NCBI GenBank assembly: GCA_007127935.1
Contig: SKYL01000337.1
Span: 1 to 9,312, forward strand
Reading direction: 5' to 3'
Source of the DNA: Halorhodospira sp.
Lineage (GTDB): Bacteria > Pseudomonadota > Gammaproteobacteria > Nitrococcales > Halorhodospiraceae
Length of the DNA stretch: 9,312 nucleotides
The notes under the pieces are model-generated. The model did no database searches. It was not told where the DNA came from and was given only the letters and a program-made list of their open reading frames with translations. Numbering within the stretch: position 1 is the stretch's first letter; every line of letters begins with the position of its first letter. The position numbers and the translations under genes are program-made. This document shows positions 1 to 6,481 of this stretch, piece after piece.

Positions 1-767
1 CCGCCGTCGGCGAAGAGGCCGTGCAGGCAGCGGTCCATGAAGATGTTGACCCGGCGGGGCACGCCGCCGGTGGCGCGGTGGATGATCCGTAGCGCCTCGG
101 GGGTGATCTCCAGGCCGCCACCGTGCCCGGCGCGGTTGATCTTGTACTGGATGTACTGCCCCAACTCCTGCCGCGAGAACGGCGCCAAGCCGGCGTGGAC
201 CACCACCCGCGAGCGGAGTTGCCGCAGTTCCCGCGTCTCCAGCTTCTCCAACAGTTCCGGTTGGCCCACCAGGAGGATCTGCACCAGTTTGGCCTGGCTC
301 GTCTCCAGGTTGGAGACCATGCGGATCAGCTCCAGGCTCTCGGCGTCGAGGTTCTGGGCGTCGTCGATGACGATGACGCAGTTGCGCTCCTCTTCGTAAC
401 GCGCCATCAGGAACGTGTTGAGGGCGGCCAGGTTCTCCTCGGTGGTGGCGGCGGGCTCCAGGCCGAAGTCGCGGAGGATGACCCGCAGCAGTTCGGGGCC
501 GCGCACCGAGGTGTTGAAGAGCAGCGCGGTGTCGACCTTCTGCGGCTCCAGCCGCTCCATCACCAGGCGGCTCAACGTGGTCTTGCCGAGCCCCACCTCG
601 CCGCTGAGGACGATGAAGCCCTTGCGGGTGTGGATGGCGTGGAGGATCTCCGCCAGCACCGTCTCCAGGCGCCGGGGCAGGTAGAAGTGGGCGGTGTCGG
701 GGACCACCGGAAACGGGTCCCGTTCCATGCCGAAGAAGGCGAGGTGCGGTGAGAGGTGGTTGCTCAT
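1..767 (-). CDS. ExeA/MshM-type AAA ATPase of pilus or type II secretion assembly (3' end cut off by the window)
   Basis: The visible 255 residues form a P-loop ATPase of the ExeA/GspA/MshM family. These cytoplasmic or membrane-associated ATPases help assemble the secretin or pilus machine. The N-terminal part has the family's FFG..DPF..VPD pattern (residues 11-24). Walker A is GEVGLGKT (56-63), Walker B is VIVIDD (131-136) followed by AQN, a sensor-like stretch LLVGQPEL lies at 165-172, and the sensor-2 region GGVPRRVN at 234-241. The catalytic core is therefore complete; only the C-terminal tail is missing because the gene runs off the left edge without a stop. The start ATG (765-767) overlaps the stop of the upstream TPR gene in an ATGA, implying translational coupling. 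Sitting downstream of an MshL-type secretin, MshM is the likeliest identity, but plain ExeA-like naming is equally defensible. Confidence 0.9.
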   Translation of the reverse strand, partial: MSNHLSPHLAFFGMERDPFPVVPDTAHFYLPRRLETVLAEILHAIHTRKGFIVLSGEVGLGKTTLSRLVMERLEPQKVDTALLFNTSVRGPELLRVILRDFGLEPAATTEENLAALNTFLMARYEEERNCVIVIDDAQNLDAESLELIRMVSNLETSQAKLVQILLVGQPELLEKLETRELRQLRSRVVVHAGLAPFSRQELGQYIQYKINRAGHGGGLEITPEALRIIHRATGGVPRRVNIFMDRCLHGLFADG

Positions 768-1762
768 AGCCCCATGCGATCGGCCAGCGAGCGGACCTTG
801 GGATCCCCCGGGTGGCGGGCGAGCAGGCGGTGGGCGCGGCGGCGGGCGTCGGCCGCCTCGCCCAGGCGCGCCTCCACGATGGTCAGGTTGATCTCGGCCT
901 CCAGGTCGCCGGGGCGCGCTTCAAGTACGTCGTGCAGGAGCGCCCGCGCCTCTTCCAGGCGGTCTTCCTCGATCGCCCAGTAGGCGCGCATCTTCATCAC
1001 GAAGGGGTCGTTGTCGCCGCGGATCTCGGTCAGGCGGTCCAGGGCCGCCGCCACGTCGTCGGGGCGGCCGGCGCGCATCGCGTCCCGGGCCTCGGCCGTC
1101 AGCCGGCTGACCTGGACCACGCGAGTACGGTCGGTCCGCGCCTCGAGGGTGGTGGGGGTGCGGGCGGCGAGTGCCAACTCGGGCAGGGTGACGCCTTCAT
1201 CCCCGGCCACGGAGGCCGCGGCGAAGGGGGGCGCGTCGTCCGTGGCCGGGGGCTCCTCGGCGCGCACTGGCAGCGTGGCGGCCAGTTCGTCCATGGAGGG
1301 GCCCCGGGGGCGGGCGCGGGTGGCGGAAGTGCCGGGCAGCCGCGGCGCCGCGCCGGCGAGCAAGAGGCGGTCCATGCCGGAGGCGGTCCGCGGGGCGGCC
1401 GGTGCGGTGGCCGCGAGTGGTATCGGGGCTTGGTCTTCGTCCGCCTCGTCGTCCACCGGCATCGCCACGGTGACGGTCTCCGGCCCCGCCGGGTCCGGCG
1501 AACCGCTCAGCCACGGGGTCCAGAGGGGGGTGGTCGTCACCCCCAGAGTGGCGACAACGGCAAGGGCGGCGGCGAAAAGTAGCGCCGTCCGTTGCCCGGT
1601 GGTGCGGGTGCGGTACCAGAGCGCCAGTCGTTCCCGCCGGTGGGCCCAGCCGGTGGAGGGCGGAGCGGAAGGGGCCGTGCCGCCGTTGCCGCCGGACGTG
1701 GCGGCCGCCGGGGCGGTACCGTCCCGCTGCATCCGCCGTAGTGCCCGGTAGATCACGCTCAT
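764..1762 (-). CDS. Single-span TPR protein, MshN-like
   Basis: A 332-residue protein. A short cytoplasmic N-terminus begins MSVIYRALRRMQ, which resembles the starts of MshN and GspB-type pilus/secretion proteins. One hydrophobic segment (about residues 58-76) follows a basic stretch, predicting an inner-membrane anchor with the rest in the periplasm. Residues about 84-215 are rich in Ala, Pro, Asp and Glu and look like a flexible spacer. Residues about 221-327 are helical with repeated A..L/A.A..L spacing, consistent with two to three tetratricopeptide repeats, a protein-docking surface. Its start overlaps the secretin stop (ATGA, 1759-1762) and its stop overlaps the ATPase start (ATGA, 764-767). 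No strong Shine-Dalgarno precedes it, so expression probably depends on coupling. The MshN assignment rests on architecture and neighbours, since TPR proteins diverge quickly; in the classical MSHA locus MshN follows MshM, whereas here this gene comes before the ATPase. Confidence 0.85.
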   Translation of the reverse strand: MSVIYRALRRMQRDGTAPAAATSGGNGGTAPSAPPSTGWAHRRERLALWYRTRTTGQRTALLFAAALAVVATLGVTTTPLWTPWLSGSPDPAGPETVTVAMPVDDEADEDQAPIPLAATAPAAPRTASGMDRLLLAGAAPRLPGTSATRARPRGPSMDELAATLPVRAEEPPATDDAPPFAAASVAGDEGVTLPELALAARTPTTLEARTDRTRVVQVSRLTAEARDAMRAGRPDDVAAALDRLTEIRGDNDPFVMKMRAYWAIEEDRLEEARALLHDVLEARPGDLEAEINLTIVEARLGEAADARRRAHRLLARHPGDPKVRSLADRMGL

Positions 1763-3312
1763 AGCAGTTCGACGTTGATCATCAAGACCAGCTCACTGAC
1801 TCGATCCACTTCGGTGGTGCGGCTGAACAGGTAGCGCACGCCGGGGATGCGGGAGAGGAGCGGGACGCCGCTGCGCTCCTCGCGGCGGGCGCGGTCGATG
1901 AGCCCGCCGAGGATGACGGTGTCGCCGTCTTCCAGGTCGAGTTGAGTGCTGATCTCCTTGATGTCGACCCGGGGCAGGGCGATGGAGGGGGCCTGTGCGC
2001 CTGCGCCCACCTGCACCAGGGCCAGGCTCGCCTCGTCCACGTTGCTCTGCACGGGGTGGACGGTGAGCGAAATCCGTCCGTCGCTGGTGACGATGGGCAG
2101 CACACCCACCAGCAGGCCGTCGAAGACGGAGTCCACCTCGACCTGGGTGCGGGTGATGTCCCCCGCGGTGCCGGATTGGGTCACCGACGTTTCTCGGATA
2201 TAGGTGCTGCTGCGGCCGACGCTGATCAACGACGGCTGGCCATGCTTGGCCCGCACCGACGGGTTGGAGAGGACTTCCACCGTCCCGTAGGTCTCCAGCA
2301 GTTGCAACACGGCGGTGCCGCGTCTCCCCGCCCCCATCAACGAGAAGGCGTCGTCCTGGGGAGAGAGGGTCATCCCCGGCATGGCGCCCCCGGCCTCGGT
2401 GACGGTGACCGAGCCCAGTTCTGCGCCGAAGGCGGTGCCGGTTTGCTCGCGCAGCGCCCCCCAGTTGACCCCGGAGCGAAACTCGTCGCTCAGCCGCACC
2501 TCCATGATCCGCGCCTCGATGAGGATCTGGCGGCCCAGGGCCTGCTGGTAGCGGGCGATCAGGTCGCGCACCGTGGCCATCTCCGATGGGCGCGCCCGCA
2601 CATGGAGCACGCCGGCCATGCGGTGGATCTGGTAGTTGGCGTCCCGCCCGAGGATGCCGTTGAGGGCGGCCTCCAGGTGGTCGTACGGGTTGGTGGTGGC
2701 GGGGCCGCTGCCGTCGATGGTGAAGCGGCCGCCCAGGGCGCCGCGAGCGGCTCCGGTGCTGCCGGCACCAAGCACGTTGCCGCCGGCGCCGAAACCGACC
2801 GAGGTGCTGGCGTCGATGAAGTCCAGATGAAAGACGGCCGTCTCGAAACGGGTGACGTAGAGCAGGTTGTCCTCGATGCGGCCGTGCAGGTCGGTGCTCT
2901 CCAGCACACGGCGGAAGACGGTGGAGGCGGGCATGTCCCGGAAGCTGACCGAGAGGCGAGGCGGGTCGGCGGTCACCGCCGGGTCGATCATCAGGTTCAT
3001 GCCGGTCTCGTCGGCCAGCGCCATCAAGACGTGACGCACATCCTCCCGGTCCATCTCCAGGGACATGATCACATCGTCCAGCGGGTCGTACTCCGGCATC
3101 ACCGGGTCCAGCGCCAGGGGGCGCGGTGTGGTCCGCTCCAGCCTCCGAACTTCCTCCCGCCGGGCGTCCATGTGTTCCATCTGCCGTTCCAGGCGGGTGG
3201 GTTCGATGCTGTCGTCTTCCGGTGTCTCGGGCGTGCCGGCGCACCCGGCAAGGAGGGCGGTGCACGGTACCGCAACCCAACCGAGCCGACGGAGTGGGAC
3301 GAAAACCGGCAT
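1759..3312 (-). CDS. mshL: MSHA-type pilus secretin lipoprotein (MshL family)
   Basis: This 517-residue protein would form the outer-membrane ring through which the pilus or secreted substrate passes. The N-terminus is a lipoprotein signal peptide: basic residues, a hydrophobic stretch and lipobox LAGC with Cys24 as the lipidation site. Residues 40-60 are highly charged. A secretin N-terminal (STN-like) domain spans about 85-150, followed by a Gly-rich stretch near 172-200 and a periplasmic ring domain up to about 270. The secretin core follows: LSNPSVRA (near 348-355), a Ser/Thr/Gly-rich gate region, VDIKE..TQLDLEDGDTVILGGL, and the diagnostic VPLLSRIPGVRYLF (483-496) near the C-terminus. 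Length and order suit MshL. The ATG at 3310-3312 has AAGGA 6 bases upstream. It is the first gene of the leftward block, with a candidate promoter about 90 bp upstream. Family membership as a secretin is certain; MshL rather than another GspD/PilQ relative is likely. Confidence 0.93.
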   Translation of the reverse strand: MPVFVPLRRLGWVAVPCTALLAGCAGTPETPEDDSIEPTRLERQMEHMDARREEVRRLERTTPRPLALDPVMPEYDPLDDVIMSLEMDREDVRHVLMALADETGMNLMIDPAVTADPPRLSVSFRDMPASTVFRRVLESTDLHGRIEDNLLYVTRFETAVFHLDFIDASTSVGFGAGGNVLGAGSTGAARGALGGRFTIDGSGPATTNPYDHLEAALNGILGRDANYQIHRMAGVLHVRARPSEMATVRDLIARYQQALGRQILIEARIMEVRLSDEFRSGVNWGALREQTGTAFGAELGSVTVTEAGGAMPGMTLSPQDDAFSLMGAGRRGTAVLQLLETYGTVEVLSNPSVRAKHGQPSLISVGRSSTYIRETSVTQSGTAGDITRTQVEVDSVFDGLLVGVLPIVTSDGRISLTVHPVQSNVDEASLALVQVGAGAQAPSIALPRVDIKEISTQLDLEDGDTVILGGLIDRARREERSGVPLLSRIPGVRYLFSRTTEVDRVSELVLMINVELL

Positions 3313-3318
3313 GGCGAG

Positions 3319-3323
3319 TCCTT
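3319..3323 (-). promoter_or_regulatory. Ribosome binding site of the secretin gene
   Basis: Read on the minus strand this is AAGGA, 6 bases before the ATG at 3312. It supports that start and directly precedes the lipoprotein signal peptide. Confidence 0.7.
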
Positions 3324-3396
3324 GGTTCTATGCCTGTGGTTCGGACGTAATGCGACCGGGGGGCGGTCGGCTTGAGACGTCCACGCAGTGAGCTTC

Positions 3397-3423
3397 CGAT
3401 GATAGGACGATTCATGCGATGAT
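3397..3423. repeat. Pair of CGATGAT direct repeats in the divergent control region
   Basis: CGATGAT occurs at 3397-3403 and again at 3417-3423, 20 bp start to start, close to two helical turns. The first copy overlaps the predicted leftward -10 element and the second abuts the -35. The geometry would suit a regulator binding one DNA face, but a heptamer pair may be chance. Confidence 0.3.
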
Positions 3424-3428
3424 GTCAC
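3399..3428 (-). promoter_or_regulatory. Candidate sigma-70 promoter for the secretin-TPR-ATPase block
   Basis: On the minus strand the sequence reads GTGACA, 18 bases, TATCAT. Each hexamer matches five of six consensus positions (TTGACA/TATAAT). The -35 lies at 3423-3428 and the -10 at 3399-3404. This would give a leader of roughly 80 bases before the secretin ATG. It is one of the few AT-richer spots in a GC-rich region and sits in the divergent intergenic space where a promoter is required. It is a match by eye only; no transcription start is known. Confidence 0.4.
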
Positions 3429-3496
3429 TATCTTTGAAGGGGTTGGCTGACGCGCGGATTTCCCCCTCCGCCTCCGGCCCCGGTCTTTACTTGGAT

Positions 3497-3502
3497 GGAG
3501 AG
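3497..3502 (+). promoter_or_regulatory. Ribosome binding site deciding the cyclase start at 3510
   Basis: GGAGAG lies 7 bases before the ATG at 3510. The upstream in-frame ATG at 3495 has no Shine-Dalgarno in front of it and itself sits against this site. The shorter start is therefore preferred, and it also puts the protein start close to the first catalytic motif as in other cyclases. Confidence 0.75.
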
Positions 3503-3509
3503 CCCCCGA

Positions 3510-4412
3510 ATGAGTCGTAGTGAAACCACTCTGGCGATTCTCTTCGCCGACGTCTCCGGCAGCACCAAGTTATACGAGCGGATCGGGGATCAGGCGGCGC
3601 GGGATGTCTTGACCCGGATCCTGGGTTTGTTGGAACAGATCACCCATGAGAACGGTGGGACCGTCATCAAGACCATCGGCGACGAGATCATGTGCACGTT
3701 CCCCGAGGCCGACGCCGCCGCCCAGGCCGCCTGGGCAATGCAGGACGCCGTTACCGGCGGCGGGGCCGGTGACGGGGCGCCGGACATCAAGGTCGGTTTC
3801 CACTTCGGGCCGGTGATCGCCGAGGACGGGGATGTCCACGGCGACGCCGTCAACGTGGCCGCCCGCATTGCATCCCACTGCAAGCCGCGGCAGATCCTCA
3901 CCACGGGCGCCACCATCGTCGTCCTTGACGAGGAGTTCGAGGAGAACTCCCGTCTCATTGACCGGACCACTGTGCGCGGGCGTCAGGAGCCGGTGGAAAT
4001 CTTCGAGTTGCTGTGGGAAGAGGACGAGAGCGACCTGACCTGTATGCCGACCGATCTCATGACCGGCCCCACCACCGAGGAGGCGCTGGCGTCGTCGTTG
4101 GAGTTGCGGTTTCTGGATGCCGCGCTGGAGGTGACGCCGGAGCGGGGGGAGATCACCATCGGACGCGGCCGGGACAACGATTTGGTGGTTCCCGACGCCA
4201 TGGCATCCCGGGTTCATGCGGTGATTCGCTATTTCCGTGGTAAGTTTGTGCTTATTGATCAGAGCACCAACGGTACTTTTGTCGCAACCGGGGATGGGCG
4301 CCTCGTGCCGTTGCGGCGGGAAGAGTTCCCTTTGATGGGCGAAGGATTCATCACTCTGGGGCGGGAGGCGGACGCCGATCAACGGAACGTGATCCGCTAC
4401 TGTACCCGCTGA
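3510..4412 (+). CDS. Class III adenylate cyclase with C-terminal FHA domain
   Basis: A 300-residue soluble protein predicted to make cAMP from ATP. Residues 5-170 are a class III cyclase catalytic domain. Metal-binding Asp14 (FADVSGST) and Asp58 (TIGDEIM) are present, Lys54 and Asp108 (GDVHGDAVN) fit the residues that select adenine, and Asn115 and Arg119 (VNVAAR) fit the transition-state pair. All six key positions are intact, so it should be active as a homodimer. Residues about 205-285 form a forkhead-associated domain with GRGRDNDL (218-225), SRVH (233-236), D250 and NGT (254-256), the residues that contact phosphothreonine. There are no membrane segments. The gene starts 52 bp before a PP2C phosphatase gene and is divergent from the pilus block. 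I infer that a phosphorylated partner, or the kinase itself, controls the cyclase through the FHA domain. Guanylate cyclase activity is less likely given Lys54/Asp108. Confidence 0.92.
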   Translation: MSRSETTLAILFADVSGSTKLYERIGDQAARDVLTRILGLLEQITHENGGTVIKTIGDEIMCTFPEADAAAQAAWAMQDAVTGGGAGDGAPDIKVGFHFGPVIAEDGDVHGDAVNVAARIASHCKPRQILTTGATIVVLDEEFEENSRLIDRTTVRGRQEPVEIFELLWEEDESDLTCMPTDLMTGPTTEEALASSLELRFLDAALEVTPERGEITIGRGRDNDLVVPDAMASRVHAVIRYFRGKFVLIDQSTNGTFVATGDGRLVPLRREEFPLMGEGFITLGREADADQRNVIRYCTR

Positions 4413-4464
4413 CCACGGGCAGCGCAGGGAGGCGGGCCGCTAGGCGTCGAGGAGGGGCCGGCAG

Positions 4465-5304
4465 ATGAGACAAGGATTCGAGGACGACGACTTGGACACT
4501 CTGGATAATCCAGTGGCCGGCGACGCCGGGCCGCCGACGCCCGAATGGACCGGCGGCGTGGCGGCGGGGAACCTGTGCGGGCGTCTTTATGCCGCCACCG
4601 ACGTGGGCCGAAGTCGTGAGCAGAACGAAGACTTCTACCTGGTGGATGCCGCGCTCTCGTTGATCGTGGTGGCCGACGGGATGGGCGGGCATGAACGCGG
4701 CGAGGTGGCCAGCCGCATGGCCGCCACCGGGATCGCTGAACAGCTCCGTGGCCATGGCGGCGCCCCACTGGATCCGGGCGCCGCCGAGGATCGCGTGGTC
4801 CAGGCGGTGCGTGCGGTCAACCGGCAGATCTATGTGCGTAACATGGCGCGGGGGTATGAGGCCGGGCGCGGCATGGGCACCACAGTGGTGGGCTTGTGGT
4901 GTTATGGCGGGCACGACGCGGTGGCCTTTCACGTTGGCGACAGCCGGCTCTACCACTACCGCCGCGACGCTCTCCACGCCGGGACCACCGACCATACCCT
5001 CTATGAATCGTGGAAGGCGTCCGGCAAACAGGGCGATCCGCCCAAGCGCAACATCCTGATGCGTGCCGTGGGGGTTTTTGAAGAAGTGGAGGTGGAGACC
5101 GCCCGTTGCCGGTTGGAGGCGGGGGACGTCACGTTGCTCTGTAGCGACGGGCTGACCCGGATGCTCAACGACAACGCGATCCATAGGGCGGTTACCGAGA
5201 TCGCCGCCCGCGGGCCGGAAGCGGTGGGGCGGGATCTGCTGCGGACCGCCAACGAACGGGGTGGCCGGGATAACATCACGTTGGCGGTGGCGCTCTGGGA
5301 GTGA
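4465..5304 (+). CDS. PP2C-family (PPM) serine/threonine protein phosphatase
   Basis: A 279-residue cytoplasmic metal-dependent phosphatase that removes phosphate from Ser/Thr residues. After a short acidic, probably disordered N-terminus (1-38), all PPM signatures appear in order: DVGRSREQNED (46-56, metal ligand Asp56), VADGMGG (69-75, Asp71), GMGTT (136-140), GDSRLY (158-163), TDH (175-177), CSDGL (226-230, Asp228) and GGRDN (266-270, Asp269). The binuclear metal site is complete. It is most like the bacterial Stp1/PrpC/PppA type, with no transmembrane or sensor domain. GGAGGGG (4451-4457) lies 7 bases before the ATG. It follows the cyclase-FHA gene by 52 bp and is probably co-transcribed with it. 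The natural reading is that it reverses the threonine phosphorylation read by that FHA domain. No Hanks-type kinase is in the window. Confidence 0.95.
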   Translation: MRQGFEDDDLDTLDNPVAGDAGPPTPEWTGGVAAGNLCGRLYAATDVGRSREQNEDFYLVDAALSLIVVADGMGGHERGEVASRMAATGIAEQLRGHGGAPLDPGAAEDRVVQAVRAVNRQIYVRNMARGYEAGRGMGTTVVGLWCYGGHDAVAFHVGDSRLYHYRRDALHAGTTDHTLYESWKASGKQGDPPKRNILMRAVGVFEEVEVETARCRLEAGDVTLLCSDGLTRMLNDNAIHRAVTEIAARGPEAVGRDLLRTANERGGRDNITLAVALWE

Positions 5305-5380
5305 GCCGCCGGGTTTCATGTATGCAAAGGGGTTGAAGTTTGCCTCGATGCCGACAAAGATGGCGCGTCCGAACCCCCAC

Positions 5381-5385
5381 AGGAG
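5381..5385 (+). promoter_or_regulatory. Ribosome binding site deciding a GTG start at 5393
   Basis: AGGAG lies 7 bases before GTG 5393-5395. The in-frame ATGs upstream (5261, 5318, 5348, 5360) have poorer ribosome sites, and the first lies inside the phosphatase gene. The GTG start puts about 22 residues before the first membrane helix, normal for this family. Confidence 0.7.
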
Positions 5386-5392
5386 TGCCGTC

Positions 5393-6397
5393 GTGACCGA
5401 AACACCCCGTGAAGACGCCGCCGGGAGTCCACCGCCTAGCCCTCTGCCAAGCCCGTTGAGATTCTTTCCCGTCACCCTTTTCGCCACCGTCATGGGCCTT
5501 TCCGGTCTGGCGTTGGCGTGGCGTGCCGCCGAGGCGTCGTGGGGTGTGGGGCCGGTGGTCAGCGGCGCGGTGGCAGTGCTCGCCGCCGCGGTCTTCGGCG
5601 TGGTGGCCCTGACCTACCTGGTGAAGGCCCTTCGCCACCGGGACGCGGTGGCGGAAGAGTTGGCCCATCCGGTGAAGATCAACTTCTTCCCCGCCTTCAG
5701 TATCAGCCTGATTCTCCTCTCCATGCTGGTCCATCCGTACAGCGAGGCGGTGGCCCGGCCGTTGTGGATCGCCGGCGCCGCTCTCCATCTGGTGGGGACG
5801 CTGGCCATCATGTCGGCGTGGATCGGTCACCGGCCTCTGCCCCTCGGGCACATCACCCCGGCGTGGTTCATTCCCGTGGTGGGCAACGTGCTGGCGCCGC
5901 CGTTGGGGGTGCAGTTGGGTTTCGTGGAGATGTCGTGGCTGCTCTTCAGTGTCGGTGTGATCTTCTGGCTGGTGTTGCTGACCCTGGTCTTCTATCGCGT
6001 CATGTTTCACGATCCGCTGCCCAATCGACTGCTGCCGACCCTTGCCATCCTGCTCGCTCCGCCCTCGGTGGGTTTTCTCGCCTGGTTGGCCCTTTCCGGT
6101 GGCGAGTTGAACGCCTTCGGGCGGGTGCTCTACTACGCCGCGGTTTTTACCTTCCTGCTGCTATTGGTCCAATTGCCCCGTTTCATCCCGTTGCCGTTCT
6201 TCCTCTCCTGGTGGGCCTACTCTTTCCCCCTGGCAGCGTTCACCGTGGCCACGTTCGAAATGGCACGGCTGTTGGAGAGCGGTTTCGCGGCCTGGGCGGG
6301 GGTGGGACTGGTGGCCTTCGCCACCGTGGTCATCGGTTGGTTGGCGGTGCGCACGGCCTACGGGGCCGTCACCGGTCAGATCTTCGTCCCGGAGTAA
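5393..6397 (+). CDS. SLAC1/TehA-type (TDT family) anion channel or transporter
   Basis: A 334-residue polytopic inner-membrane protein from the GTG start at 5393. A Pro/Ser-rich cytoplasmic leader (1-22) precedes a first helix beginning FFPVTLFATVMG (24-35). About ten hydrophobic helices follow through the C-terminus. The segments HPVKINFFPAFS (from about residue 93) and TPAWFIPVVGN are typical of the tellurite-resistance/dicarboxylate transporter family that includes TehA and plant SLAC1. Members pass anions such as chloride, nitrate, sulfite or C4-dicarboxylates, or influence tellurite resistance. The substrate cannot be read from this sequence. Starting from the ATG at 5261 would add 44 residues and overlap the phosphatase, which I consider wrong. 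It lies 88 bp after the phosphatase and 84 bp before a chemotaxis receptor, so it may share their transcript. Confidence 0.85.
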   Translation: MTETPREDAAGSPPPSPLPSPLRFFPVTLFATVMGLSGLALAWRAAEASWGVGPVVSGAVAVLAAAVFGVVALTYLVKALRHRDAVAEELAHPVKINFFPAFSISLILLSMLVHPYSEAVARPLWIAGAALHLVGTLAIMSAWIGHRPLPLGHITPAWFIPVVGNVLAPPLGVQLGFVEMSWLLFSVGVIFWLVLLTLVFYRVMFHDPLPNRLLPTLAILLAPPSVGFLAWLALSGGELNAFGRVLYYAAVFTFLLLLVQLPRFIPLPFFLSWWAYSFPLAAFTVATFEMARLLESGFAAWAGVGLVAFATVVIGWLAVRTAYGAVTGQIFVPE

Positions 6398-6405
6398 GCG
6401 TGTGA

Positions 6406-6424
6406 ATGCGGCAATATGCCGCAT
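6406..6424. repeat. Perfect 8-bp inverted repeat between transporter and receptor genes
   Basis: ATGCGGCA, a 3-base spacer ATA, then TGCCGCAT form a perfect palindrome 9 bp after the transporter stop. No T-run follows, so it is not a standard intrinsic terminator. A second, smaller inverted repeat, GGTGT/ACACC (6425-6436), follows immediately. The pair could be a processing or attenuation hairpin, or an operator. Confidence 0.6.
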
Positions 6425-6466
6425 GGTGTTGACACCCAGAAAATCGCGGCGCACGGTTCCAGGGTC

Positions 6467-6474
6467 AAGGGGGG
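6467..6474 (+). promoter_or_regulatory. Ribosome binding site deciding the receptor start at 6482
   Basis: AAGGGGGG lies 7 bases before ATG 6482. The alternative in-frame ATG at 6416 sits inside the palindrome and has no Shine-Dalgarno. The 22 extra residues it would add are polar and unlike a receptor N-terminus. Confidence 0.65.
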
Positions 6475-6481
6475 CAGGCCC

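Noticed and set aside
123..752. A 209-codon plus-strand frame opposite the ATPase gene
   Set aside because: The minus strand carries intact Walker A, Walker B and sensor motifs; the plus frame is compositionally odd and motif-free.
1942..3375. A 477-codon open frame on the plus strand opposite the secretin gene
   Set aside because: The minus strand encodes a full secretin with lipobox and core motifs. The plus-strand product has no recognisable domain and is His/Gly/Val-rich, as expected of an antisense shadow in GC-rich DNA.
3414..3430. Possible CRP/Vfr site (TGCGA...TCACT)
   Set aside because: The half-sites are separated by 5 rather than 6 bases and each has mismatches; not enough to call a site.
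3443..3460. Possible sigma-54 promoter (TTGGC) before the cyclase gene
   Set aside because: The GC dinucleotide required 10 bases after the GG is absent (GA instead).
5333..5361. TTGAAG, 17 bases, AAAGAT as a promoter before the transporter
   Set aside because: The -10 matches only three of six positions; too weak to report as a feature.
4351..5493. A 380-codon open frame on the minus strand across the phosphatase gene
   Set aside because: It spans three real plus-strand features, has no domain motif, and is the antisense of PP2C signature codons; no ribosome site supports it.
6395..6424. Possible sigma-28 (FliA) promoter before the chemoreceptor
   Set aside because: TAAG and GCGGCAATA recall the consensus, but the spacing to a GCCGATAA-like element does not fit.
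6429..6434. A perfect TTGACA that could be the -35 of a receptor promoter
   Set aside because: No TATAAT-like hexamer lies 16-18 bases downstream; the region there is GC-rich. The hexamer is also part of the GGTGT/ACACC inverted repeat.
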